Below are positions 1-6,128 of a stretch of 6,405 nucleotides of DNA, piece by piece. The notes below the pieces were generated by a model. It had not been told where the DNA came from, did no database searches, and worked only from the letters and a program-made list of their open reading frames with translations. Positions within the stretch are counted from its first letter, which is position 1. Each line of letters opens with the position of its first letter. The DNA is from CAYZYO01 sp964482585 (GTDB taxonomy: Bacteria; Bacillota; Syntrophomonadia; Syntrophomonadales; Syntrophomonadaceae), in NCBI GenBank assembly GCA_964482585.1, contig CAYZYO010000116.1, positions 1 through 6,405 of the forward strand, read 5' to 3'. The translations under genes were made by a program, and so were the position numbers.

Positions 1-121
1 ATTCAGTTACAGTATTATCTAAATCAAAGATAAAAGCCCTTATTTTTAGCTCCTTAAGTCTATCCAGTGGAATATCTAATAATGAAGTAACATAGATTTG
101 GGGATATAGAATTTTAAGCAT
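1..121 (-). CDS. yqeG: YqeG-family HAD-IIIA phosphatase, N-terminal part
   Basis: This is the 5' part of a minus-strand gene whose remainder lies beyond the left edge. The 40 visible codons begin MLKILYPQIYVTSLLDIP and end in FIFDLDNTVTE. The DLDNT at residues 34-38 is HAD motif I (DxDxT), which carries the nucleophilic aspartate and the Mg2+-binding aspartate. The opening, a short N-terminal helix ending in 'L..LKIRAFIFDLDNT', is characteristic of YqeG (HAD superfamily subfamily IIIA), a small phosphatase of about 170 residues common in Firmicutes; its physiological substrate is not established. The ATG at 121 is preceded on the minus strand by GAGGG at a usable spacing. The gene reads in the same direction as galT, 193 bases downstream of it, so co-transcription is possible but not shown. 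Family assignment rests on this N-terminal segment only. Confidence 0.8.
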   Translation of the reverse strand, partial: MLKILYPQIYVTSLLDIPLDRLKELKIRAFIFDLDNTVTE

Positions 122-187
122 TTTTTAACCCTCAATTCTAATTATTATTGCTAAGCCTTACTCTTTCTAATTTTTGAGGAATTTGCA

Positions 188-269
188 TGTCATCTTGATA
201 CTTAAGGATCTAAAGATTCTTTGCTAACCTCAAAATAACACATGCTGAACTTTAGAATTATGCAAAACT
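188..269 (+). repeat. dispersed repeat, copy A
   Basis: This stretch aligns along its whole length with 1457-1542 in the same orientation. Shared blocks occur in the same order: TGTCATC, AAGGATCTAA, GATTCTT, TGCTG and a 15-base identical end GAATTATGCAAAACT. By eye about three quarters of positions match, with small gaps. It lies 45 bases from the galT stop codon. The similarity may extend left to about 173. The 'TCATCCTGAG..GAAGGATCT' pattern, clearest in copy B, resembles short dispersed repeats seen in many bacterial genomes. The rest of the gap between yqeG and galT is AT-rich, with no gene and no convincing terminator. Confidence 0.75.
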
Positions 270-314
270 ATCATTTATCTTTTAATTTTACATTAGTAAT
301 AGAAAAATATAAAA

Positions 315-1316
315 TTATGCTTTAATTTTTTCTCGCAATAAAGCCGCTGAAATCTCTGGAGATGCAGGATTAATACGATATCCGGTCGATATTTCCATCC
401 CGTTAGGAATAAGGAATCTAGGAGTGATTTCCATAAACCAGTGATATCCATCATGTAAAGGAATATTAACTGGTGCTGTATTTATTATTATATTATAATC
501 AGGGTCGTCTAAACAATCGATCATAGCACCTAATATCTTCTTTACTGTATATGCCAGGTTTTTAATTTCTATATCAGAGATATCTGCAAAGTGCTCAGTA
601 TGTTTTTTGGGTATTATCCAGGTTTCATAAGAGAATCTTGAAGCATATGGACAAATCATTAAAAAATTATTACTTTCGTATACCACCCGGATACCTGCTG
701 TTTTTTCTTCCTGCATAATACTGCAGATCAGGCAGCGCTTATTCTCCTGGTAGTATTTATCTATTCCCTTATTTTCCTCCGGTATAGTTGGCAGCCCCAC
801 TATCTGACTGTGACTGTGCTCCTGGGAAGCCCCGGCAAATAAACCTCTATTTTTATATATCTGTATATATTTTATCCGGGAATCGGCGGCTATTATTTGA
901 TATCTCTGCTTGAACATCTGGAGAACCAATTCTATTCTTTCTATTGTAAATTGTGAAAAATCAGTCCCATGTTCAGGCGTTCCTATTATCACTTCCTGTT
1001 TTCCTACTGCACTGCAATTTTTATAAAGCCCTTTTTCCTCTAAAGACACTTCTCCCTCATTCTTAAAAGCAGAGTATTTACTTGGTACTGTTCTGATAAT
1101 CCATCCCGGGGTATCCGGTTCAGAACCATTTTTTCTAACCGCAGCAATTTCCGGTGGGGTAAATTTTTCATTACCCTCACAGAAAGGACAAATCTTATTA
1201 CTATTCAGAACATATGTACCATTCTTATTAATAGGAAAATAATTGGGGCCAAGAGCCTGCTCGGTAACAATGAGTACCCATTGGTCCCTGATCAAATCCT
1301 TACGCAGTTCCGGCAT
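315..1316 (-). CDS. galT: Galactose-1-phosphate uridylyltransferase (GalT) family
   Basis: This 333-residue cytosolic enzyme of the HIT superfamily is expected to move a nucleotidyl group between a nucleoside-diphosphate sugar and a sugar 1-phosphate; in the Leloir pathway UDP-glucose + galactose-1-P give UDP-galactose + glucose-1-P. The N-terminus (ELRKDLIRDQWVLI) is typical. Zinc site 1 is C43-x2-C46, H116 and H167. The active-site motif is H167-S-H169-S-Q171, with H169 as the expected nucleophile that carries the nucleotidyl group. A second CxxC (C195, C198) with H239 or H242 and H292 (in YHWFMEITPR) suggests a second zinc site, as in Arabidopsis At5g18200. The usual HPH is HSH here, also seen in ADP-glucose phosphorylase-type relatives, so the nucleotide could be ADP rather than UDP. 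Length is normal. The ATG at 1316 is preceded by AAGGAGGAT at 7 bases, so the start is secure. No galK or galE is visible nearby. Confidence 0.9.
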   Translation of the reverse strand: MPELRKDLIRDQWVLIVTEQALGPNYFPINKNGTYVLNSNKICPFCEGNEKFTPPEIAAVRKNGSEPDTPGWIIRTVPSKYSAFKNEGEVSLEEKGLYKNCSAVGKQEVIIGTPEHGTDFSQFTIERIELVLQMFKQRYQIIAADSRIKYIQIYKNRGLFAGASQEHSHSQIVGLPTIPEENKGIDKYYQENKRCLICSIMQEEKTAGIRVVYESNNFLMICPYASRFSYETWIIPKKHTEHFADISDIEIKNLAYTVKKILGAMIDCLDDPDYNIIINTAPVNIPLHDGYHWFMEITPRFLIPNGMEISTGYRINPASPEISAALLREKIKA

Positions 1317-1389
1317 TTTATATCCTCCTTAAGCAAACAAATACCCCAATTGCATGATTTACCACTTTTACAAAGAGTAGAACTTATCT

Positions 1390-1419
1390 ATAATATAAAC
1401 AACTCTGAACAAATATGAA
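1390..1419 (-). promoter_or_regulatory. candidate sigma-A promoter for galT
   Basis: On the minus strand TTCATA (1419-1414, 4/6 to consensus) and TATTAT (1395-1390, 5/6) are 18 bases apart, about 75 bases upstream of the galT start and facing it. The region is AT-rich, so matches of this quality can arise by chance. Confidence 0.35.
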
Positions 1420-1456
1420 TTTGCTTTTTTACATAATTAGCCAGGTATTTTAGTAT

Positions 1457-1542
1457 TGTCATCCTGAGATAAAGTCGAAGGATCTAAGGATTCTTGGCTG
1501 ACACTCAGGGAGATATGCTGGATTTTTGAATTATGCAAAACT
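1457..1542 (+). repeat. dispersed repeat, copy B
   Basis: This is the second copy of the repeat described at 188-269, in the same orientation and ending in the same 15 bases. It contains internal inverted pieces: ATCCT (1461-1465) with AGGAT (1479-1483), CCTGAG (1463-1468) with CTCAGG (1504-1509), and AGCCA/TGGCT just outside and inside its left part, so it can fold. It sits in the divergent galT/lipoprotein intergenic region (1317-1724), which otherwise holds only candidate promoters and no gene. Confidence 0.75.
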
Positions 1543-1646
1543 CGCTTTTTACTAGTATATGTTATCAGGTATAACTTTTTTATACGTTATAATAATTCTT
1601 TAAGCTATTGTACTTCTGTTAATTATATGTTTTTTCCTTTTATGTA

Positions 1647-1675
1647 TTGAACCTTTATTTTAGTAATACTAATAT
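1647..1675 (+). promoter_or_regulatory. candidate promoter for lipoprotein gene
   Basis: TTGAAC (1647-1652) and TAATAT (1670-1675) are separated by exactly 17 bases, and each matches the housekeeping consensus at 4 of 6 positions. Transcription would start near 1682, giving a leader of about 43 bases before the TTG at 1725. A TATAAT at 1588-1593 lies further upstream but lacks a -35 box at good spacing. Confidence 0.4.
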
Positions 1676-1724
1676 CCTGTTTTAGCAAAAGCTTATTCAG
1701 CTTAGAAAGAAAGGAGCATAAATA

Positions 1725-2327
1725 TTGATTAAATCATCCTATTATTTATTCGCAGCTGCAGTTATCTTTTTAATACTATTTGCTGCCGGCTGTGACTCTT
1801 CAGCAGATAGTCCTGCCCTACTAAGAGATTTTTTTCCTTCAGAGGCTGGTAATTCGTGGATTTACCAGGGAGAAGGAATTGAGTATGCTTCATTTAGTAG
1901 AGAGATAATCTTCAGCCAGGATAACCTTGCTCAATTCACTGAAGATAATGGCGGAACTATTATTACTGCAGTTTTCCAAATTACTGACGATAGTATAACC
2001 AGGGTATACTTTGAACCTGAGAGCTATGACCCGACCAACCTCCTTGAGACCGGATTTACCCCTAACGATAATACAATTATTTTGAAAAGTCCATTAGAAA
2101 TTGGTACAATCTGGGGAGACCCGGATGAACAAAGGGAAATTGTTGATATTAAAGCCCAGGTTACTACTGAACCAGGCCTTTTCGAGGAGTGTATTAAGGT
2201 GAAAACCAGTTATCCTGATTCGGTTATTTATGAATACTATAGCCAGGGAGTGGGTTTGGTGAAAAGGGAATTCGAATCGGGTGAATATCGAGTTACTTCT
2301 ACCCTGGAGAAATTTGACATTAAGTAG
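1725..2327 (+). CDS. Putative exported lipoprotein of unknown function
   Basis: This 200-residue protein starts at TTG (1725), supported by AAGGAG at 1711-1716 with 8-base spacing. Residues 8-22 form a hydrophobic export segment ending in FAAGC, a lipobox with the lipid-carrying Cys at position 23. The mature protein would therefore be anchored to the outer face of the cytoplasmic membrane. Residue +2 is Asp. The mature part opens DFFPSEAGNSWIYQGEGIEY and continues as alternating, probably all-beta strands, ending with YYSQGVGLVKREF. The 'FP...GN.W.Y.GEG.E.A.F' and 'YY..G.GLVK' pattern resembles secreted Firmicutes proteins of unknown function that I recognise only in outline. No catalytic motif is visible. 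It appears to be a single-gene unit, with a 205-base gap and a palindrome before the next gene. Confidence 0.75.
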   Translation: MIKSSYYLFAAAVIFLILFAAGCDSSADSPALLRDFFPSEAGNSWIYQGEGIEYASFSREIIFSQDNLAQFTEDNGGTIITAVFQITDDSITRVYFEPESYDPTNLLETGFTPNDNTIILKSPLEIGTIWGDPDEQREIVDIKAQVTTEPGLFEECIKVKTSYPDSVIYEYYSQGVGLVKREFESGEYRVTSTLEKFDIK

Positions 2328-2343
2328 CAACCGGATAGAACCA

Positions 2344-2411
2344 TAGAGGAGACTTCAGTCGCCGCCCTGACACCCTGAATTGCAGCTGGTCGGAGACTGA
2401 AGTCTCCTCTA
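2344..2411. repeat. double-hairpin palindrome (REP/MITE-like)
   Basis: TAGAGGAGACTTCAGTC (2344-2360) and its exact 17-base reverse complement (2395-2411) enclose a 34-base centre; three more pairs (2362-2364 with 2391-2393) follow one mismatch. Each arm is also a small palindrome: GGAGACT-TC-AGTCGCC (2348-2363, one mismatch) and GGAGACT-GA-AGTCTCC (2392-2407, perfect). The element can thus form one long hairpin or two small ones. No T tract follows, so it is not a canonical terminator, though it could stabilise the upstream mRNA 3' end. The GC-richer composition and sharp ends suggest a dispersed intergenic repeat. Confidence 0.7.
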
Positions 2412-2452
2412 CGTACAGTACAAGAATGACTATAAATGATGTATCAATACTA

Positions 2453-2480
2453 CGCAGTGGAAAAAATTATGCAAGACTCT
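2453..2480 (+). repeat. possible degenerate end of the dispersed repeat
   Basis: ACGCAGTGGAAAAA-ATTATGCAAGACTCT resembles the right end of copies A and B (TGCTGG..TTTTGAATTATGCAAAACTC), with AATTATGCAAGACTC at 2465-2479 differing from the shared end by one base. No left part of the repeat is recognisable here. It lies between the palindrome and the CGGC gene. Confidence 0.3.
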
Positions 2481-2532
2481 CAGCTTGTTAGTTAAGTTAC
2501 TATCTATTTGAAGCAATAGGGGGAGAGAGATT

Positions 2533-3045
2533 ATGGAGTGGACTGACCAAGCATTACAGGAATTAGAAAAAGCACCTGGTTTTGTACGTAATATGGCCAG
2601 AAAAGCAGTGGAAAATGAGATAAGAAAAAGCGGCCGGGATGTAGTAACTATAGATGATGTAAAAAAAGCACGAGATAAGCATATTAAATTTGCGGAAAAG
2701 AAAGAGGAGGATAAAAAAAAGACCCGCATAGCAATCGTACGCTGTGAAACCGTATCTGAGGTATGTCCCGGTGTAGCTTGTTTTAAGGCATTTAATGCCC
2801 GTCATGCCCATTTCGCTAATTACGGAGACGATGTGGAAATAATCGGATTTTTTACCTGTGGAGGCTGCCCGGGGCGCCGCGTTTCAAGGCTTGTAGAAGC
2901 CCTGCTTAAATATGATTTAGATATTGTCCACCTGTCTTCCTGTATGCTGCTTTCAGGCAGTTATCCTAGATGTCCCTTTGTAAAACAGATCAAACGCTCT
3001 ATTGAAGAAAAGGGAATAACCGTTGTCGAAGGTACCCATCACTAA
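2533..3045 (+). CDS. PCP_red–CGGC two-domain cysteine-rich protein
   Basis: This 170-residue protein, predicted cytosolic, has two recognisable parts. Residues 1-55 (W3, P15-FVR, A22-RK, E27, then a VTIDDVKKA helix) match the PCP_red domain, the small helical module at the C-terminus of light-independent protochlorophyllide reductase subunit B. A lysine/glutamate-rich linker (56-63) follows. Residues 64-170 are a CGGC domain (PF08821 type): C71, C78-PG, C83-F, the signature C109-G-G-C112-PGRR, HLSSC137, C147-PF and the terminal EGTH. These clustered cysteines and histidines suggest metal or Fe-S binding; no reaction is established. The ATG is preceded by AGGGGGAG (2518-2525) at 7 bases. It is probably monocistronic, ending at the terminator at 3089. 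A chlorophyll role is unlikely: no bch/chl genes are visible and the catalytic subunit is absent. Confidence 0.85.
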   Translation: MEWTDQALQELEKAPGFVRNMARKAVENEIRKSGRDVVTIDDVKKARDKHIKFAEKKEEDKKKTRIAIVRCETVSEVCPGVACFKAFNARHAHFANYGDDVEIIGFFTCGGCPGRRVSRLVEALLKYDLDIVHLSSCMLLSGSYPRCPFVKQIKRSIEEKGITVVEGTHH

Positions 3046-3088
3046 AAAGCTTATAACCCTTGTAAAATATAATTAATTTATAAAAATT

Positions 3089-3110
3089 TGCGGATTTTCC
3101 GCATTTTTTA
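3089..3110 (+). terminator. rho-independent terminator after the CGGC gene
   Basis: TGCGGA-TTT-TCCGCA (3089-3103) forms a 6-bp stem with a 3-base loop, followed directly by TTTTTTATTTT. It starts 43 bases after the stop codon at 3045. Confidence 0.85.
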
Positions 3111-3174
3111 TTTTAAAAATTCTGTAAAAAAATTACATCAATTAATTATATGCCAAATTATTATATTATATGCA

Positions 3175-3217
3175 GGAAAATTATTATTTTCCCGGAATAT
3201 TTAACTCGGGAGAAAAT
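3175..3217 (+). promoter_or_regulatory. competing inverted repeats in protease leader
   Basis: Three segments could pair in two exclusive ways. GGAAAAT (3175-3181) pairs with ATTTTCC (3186-3192) across a TATT loop. The same middle segment, extended to ATTTTCCCG (3186-3194), can instead pair with CGGG-AG-AAAAT (3207-3217) with a two-base bulge. AT-rich TATATTATATGC at 3162-3172 could be a -10 region just upstream, but I find no good -35. Whether this is regulatory is inference; I recognise no known riboswitch. Confidence 0.25.
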
Positions 3218-3234
3218 TTTAGGCAATATGGAGC

Positions 3235-3243
3235 AAGGAGGTG
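3235..3243 (+). promoter_or_regulatory. orphan strong Shine-Dalgarno sequence
   Basis: AAGGAGGTG is a perfect 9-base complement of the 16S 3' end. The in-frame GTG at 3241 lies inside it, so it cannot serve that codon in the normal way, and no ATG, GTG or TTG follows at 5-10 bases. Confidence 0.5.
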
Positions 3244-3275
3244 GCATTATCTTTTCCATTTGATTTTTTAAATAA

Positions 3276-3283
3276 AAGGAGGG
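3276..3283 (+). promoter_or_regulatory. ribosome binding site deciding the protease start
   Basis: AAGGAGGG lies 11 bases before ATG 3295. The spacing is slightly long, but the protein that follows opens directly with a textbook signal peptide, so this site probably drives translation of the protease. Confidence 0.65.
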
Positions 3284-3294
3284 AAAAAGAACGC

Positions 3295-5955
3295 ATGTAT
3301 AAGTCCAAAAAAATGGCCCTGCTGCTGCTTTTTATTTTCCTGGTAGTCATGGTTATAGGAACTCCGGTTCAGGCTGAATTATTCAATAAAGCTGCAGATT
3401 CAAGTAAAAACAGGATAAAACCGGTTAATACGAATCCCTGGAGCACAGCGCCAGCTAAAGAAAAACCGTTTAAAGAAGGAGAAATTATAATCAAACTCAA
3501 GAAAAACGTCAATAAAAATGATTTAATAGACATAACTGAGAAAATTAATGTAAATTTAGAAAAGAATTTTCCTGGTTTATCCTCAAAAAGCAATCACCAG
3601 TATTTCAAGGTCACATCATCTACTCTCTCAACCGAGAAATTAATTGATTTAATTAATCAAGAATCTATTATCGAATCTGCTGCGCCGAACTTCCGCCGGT
3701 ATATGGACAGCAGTACAAATCTGCCTGATGATGAATTCTTTGATCAACTGTGGGGCTTACATAATACCGGTCAGTTTTCAGGTCTTATTGATGCCGATAT
3801 TGATGCTCCTGAAGCATGGGCAGTTTCTACCGGGTCCCCTGATGTAGTTATCGCTCATATTGATACCGGGGTTGATTATACCCATGAAGATCTCAGGGAT
3901 AATATATGGATTAACCAGGCTGAAGCAGAAGGTATCCCCGGTGTTGATGATGATAATAATGGCTATGTAGATGATATCTGTGGATACGATTTTGCCAGTG
4001 ACAATATGGGTAATAATGATAATGACCCTATGGACATCTTTGGACATGGCACTCATACTGCAGGTATTATGGCTGCAGTAGGAAATAACCATATTGGTAT
4101 TACCGGTGTCAGCTGGTCAGCTAAAGTGCTGCCTATCAAGTGTTTCGGCCCGGATGGTTATCTCTATGATTCTGATGCCATCGAAGCAATAGAATATATT
4201 GTATCAATGAAGGAACGCGGGGTTAATATTGTAGCTATAAATGCCCCCTGGGGAGCATACAGCTGGCACAGCCAACCGTTAAAAGATGCTATTGAAATCG
4301 CCGGCAGTGCGGGTATTATCTTCTGCACTTCGGCCGGCAATGAAAGTGTAAACTGTGATGGCTATATGAAACACTATCCTGCCGGATTTGATTTACCCAA
4401 TATTATATCAGTAGCCTGGACAGATAATAATGATGATTTAAGCCCTTATTCCAACTATGGAAAACGAACTATTGATATTGCTGCCCCGGGAGAAAACATT
4501 TTAAGTACCCTACCCGGGTATATACCTGATGAAGAAGAACCTATTCCCCAGGGATCTAATGCTTATTTTGCTGCTTCCGGCACTTCTATGGCTGCTTCTT
4601 TTGTAAGTGGAGCAATCTCTGTCGTTGCTGATGTATACCCCGGGGATGATGTCTTTACCCGGGTAAATAGAATCCTTAGTGGAGCAGATAAGTTAAGCAA
4701 CCTTGAAGAAAAGGTTTATACCGGGGGACGCTTAAACCTTGCTAATTCTCTCGATCCAGATATTGAACTGCTGCCTATGATTACGTCAGTAGATCCTTCT
4801 ACAGGGCTCCGGGCCCATTCTGAAATTATAATTAACGGCAACAATTTCGGTTCCAAAAAGGGAAAGGTCTATTTTACCAACGGAGTAAATGAAAAACAGG
4901 CAAGGATTGTTTCCTGGTCAGATACTGCTATTAAAGCGGTAGTCCATATGAAAGCAGAAAAGTATGTTTATGTAACCCAAAAGAAAGGTTCCGACTCCAA
5001 GCAGATCCCCTGTTCTTTATGGGAAATGCAGGCAAATTCCCTTATCGGGAGAGATAATGCAGCTGCAGTTGCTTATAACAATAAAATTTACCTTTTTGGT
5101 GGCAATTGGTACTGTGGAACGTTTAGTACCAATTATTGTGAAGCATATAATCCAGATACGGGAATCTGGAGCCTAATAGAAACTATGCCAACAAGCCGTT
5201 CACTGTTAACTGCTGCCGCAGCGGGTGACAGCATTTACGTAATAGGTGGTTTTAATGACTATGATGTCCTTGACACGGTTGAAGTCTATAACCCGGCTGC
5301 TGATTCATGGGATATAGCTGCATGTCTCCCCCAACCGCTTGCGTTTCTGAAAGCAGTATCCCTGGATGGAAAAGTGTATGTTATTGGTGGCTCCAACATC
5401 TATTCCCAGCCGCAAAACACCCTCTATTGCTATGACCCCGTTACTGATACCTGGTCTGAGTTAGCCGGAATGAATCAGGCAAGATTCGAACATGGGGCTG
5501 TAGCCTATGATGGTAAGATTTACGTCTTTGGAGGAATAACCAACACCGGGGAATATACGAATACCGGCGAAGTATATGATCCTGATACTAATACCTGGAC
5601 TCCAATCGCTGATTCACCTGTGCCCATAGCCAGAATGGGTGTGGCAACAGACGGTAATATGATCTACTCTATAGGTGGAACCAATGGTGATTTCTGGTTT
5701 GATTATTTACCGGTGGTAATGCGATACCTTCCCAAGTTTGACAGCTGGATTTTTACCCCGGACTCTTTGATTGAGCTGATAACTCCAAAATCCTGTGCGC
5801 CGGCAGTTTTCTTGGAAAATTATGGAATCTATAGTATTAATGGGATCGCCGGAGGCAACAGCACTAATGAAGTAGAAGTAATCACTATGATGGATCCTAA
5901 AAATAACTCGAAAGGCAAAAACCCGACTCTAATATATTTTGATGAAAAGTGGTAA
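3295..5955 (+). CDS. Secreted subtilisin-like (S8) protease with IPT/TIG and Kelch domains
   Basis: This 886-residue exported serine protease has a signal peptide at 1-27 (MYKSKK, hydrophobic core, cleavage after PVQA). A pro-domain spans about 55-137 (EGEIIIKLKK..., ending near APNFRRY). The S8 catalytic domain spans about 142-482: Asp190 (IDTGVD), His251 (GHGTHTAG), oxyanion Asn349 (SAGNES) and Ser431 (GTSMAAS). An Asp/Asn-rich stretch before the His (GVDDDNNGYVDD) looks like a calcium-binding loop. An IPT/TIG-like domain covers about 493-574, starting ITSVDPSTG. Six Kelch-like repeats (IYLFGG, IYVIGG, VYVIGG, IYVFGG, IYSIGG, IYSING) from about 582 probably form one beta-propeller. No LPXTG, SLH or C-terminal membrane anchor is seen, so it is probably released or bound through the propeller. 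The usual substrate-pocket Ser of N-x-S-x-G is Pro318 (INAPWG). The frame stays open upstream to GTG 3241 (904 residues), but that codon lies inside a Shine-Dalgarno sequence, so ATG 3295 is preferred. Confidence 0.9.
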   Translation: MYKSKKMALLLLFIFLVVMVIGTPVQAELFNKAADSSKNRIKPVNTNPWSTAPAKEKPFKEGEIIIKLKKNVNKNDLIDITEKINVNLEKNFPGLSSKSNHQYFKVTSSTLSTEKLIDLINQESIIESAAPNFRRYMDSSTNLPDDEFFDQLWGLHNTGQFSGLIDADIDAPEAWAVSTGSPDVVIAHIDTGVDYTHEDLRDNIWINQAEAEGIPGVDDDNNGYVDDICGYDFASDNMGNNDNDPMDIFGHGTHTAGIMAAVGNNHIGITGVSWSAKVLPIKCFGPDGYLYDSDAIEAIEYIVSMKERGVNIVAINAPWGAYSWHSQPLKDAIEIAGSAGIIFCTSAGNESVNCDGYMKHYPAGFDLPNIISVAWTDNNDDLSPYSNYGKRTIDIAAPGENILSTLPGYIPDEEEPIPQGSNAYFAASGTSMAASFVSGAISVVADVYPGDDVFTRVNRILSGADKLSNLEEKVYTGGRLNLANSLDPDIELLPMITSVDPSTGLRAHSEIIINGNNFGSKKGKVYFTNGVNEKQARIVSWSDTAIKAVVHMKAEKYVYVTQKKGSDSKQIPCSLWEMQANSLIGRDNAAAVAYNNKIYLFGGNWYCGTFSTNYCEAYNPDTGIWSLIETMPTSRSLLTAAAAGDSIYVIGGFNDYDVLDTVEVYNPAADSWDIAACLPQPLAFLKAVSLDGKVYVIGGSNIYSQPQNTLYCYDPVTDTWSELAGMNQARFEHGAVAYDGKIYVFGGITNTGEYTNTGEVYDPDTNTWTPIADSPVPIARMGVATDGNMIYSIGGTNGDFWFDYLPVVMRYLPKFDSWIFTPDSLIELITPKSCAPAVFLENYGIYSINGIAGGNSTNEVEVITMMDPKNNSKGKNPTLIYFDEKW

Positions 5956-5965
5956 TATAATATAG

Positions 5966-5997
5966 TCTGGGGTCATTACTGACCCCAGATTATGTTT
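5966..5997. terminator. bidirectional terminator between convergent units
   Basis: TCTGGGGTCA (5966-5975), loop TTAC, TGACCCCAGA (5980-5989) form a perfect 10-bp stem. On the plus strand it is followed by TTATGTTT, 10 bases after the protease stop. On the minus strand it is followed by CTATATTATATT and begins directly after the stop codon of the sigma factor remnant. The T tracts are modest, but the position and strong stem fit a shared terminator. Confidence 0.75.
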
Positions 5998-6112
5998 CCA
6001 GACTTATTTCTCTTATTAATTTTTTTAGAGCCTTTTTTTCAATTCTTGAAACATAGGACCGTGATATTCCAAGCTTACGGGCTATTTCCCGCTGGGTTTC
6101 CTTAAATCCATG
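5990..6112 (-). pseudogene. sigK: SigK-like sporulation sigma factor, 3' remnant
   Basis: The last 40 codons on the minus strand read HGFKETQREIARKLGISR, then SYVSRIEKKALKKLIREISLET and a stop at 5990. The TQREIA-x-LGIS-SYVSRIEKKAL pattern is the helix-turn-helix of sigma-70 region 4.2 and matches the C-terminus of sporulation sigma factors, best SigK, which recognises -35 elements of mother-cell genes. A complete SigK has well over 200 residues; regions 2, 3 and 4.1 are absent. The frame stays open upstream to a TGA at 6158-6160, but those 15 residues (PEITYKRKEQNNDHL) do not look like sigma factor and no start codon is present. The break therefore lies between about 6112 and 6135, where an IS-like sequence begins. 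It is either a dead fragment or the 3' half of a gene split by the element. SigE/SigG relatives are possible but fit less well. Confidence 0.7.
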
Positions 6113-6128
6113 AAGGTGGTCGTTATTT

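Noticed and set aside
311..320. Further copy of the repeat end (AAAATTATGC) at the galT stop
   Set aside because: Only about 8-9 AT-rich bases match and no neighbouring bases agree, so chance is the better explanation.
2094..2330. Minus-strand open frame of 78 codons opposite the lipoprotein gene
   Set aside because: It lies almost wholly antisense to a gene with a good ribosome binding site and signal sequence, and has no recognisable motif.
2344..2411. Palindrome as a rho-independent terminator of the lipoprotein gene
   Set aside because: No T tract follows on either strand, and the long, partly self-complementary arms fit a dispersed repeat better.
2430..2811. Two minus-strand open frames opposite the CGGC gene (2430-2729, 2563-2811)
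   Set aside because: The plus-strand gene carries clear PCP_red and CGGC signatures; the Phe/Ser-rich antisense translations are products of its Lys/Glu codons.
3241..3294. GTG 3241 as the start of the protease
   Set aside because: The GTG is part of the Shine-Dalgarno sequence itself, and ATG 3295 with its own AAGGAGGG begins a standard signal peptide. Not fully excluded.
3171..3294. Known riboswitch (for example c-di-GMP type) in the protease leader
   Set aside because: Paired segments are present, but I could not place the conserved core of any riboswitch class.
3369..4092. Minus-strand open frames inside the protease gene (3369-3593, 3778-4092)
   Set aside because: They are antisense to conserved pro-domain and catalytic sequence; the Ile-rich translation of the second mirrors the Asp/Asn-rich calcium loop.
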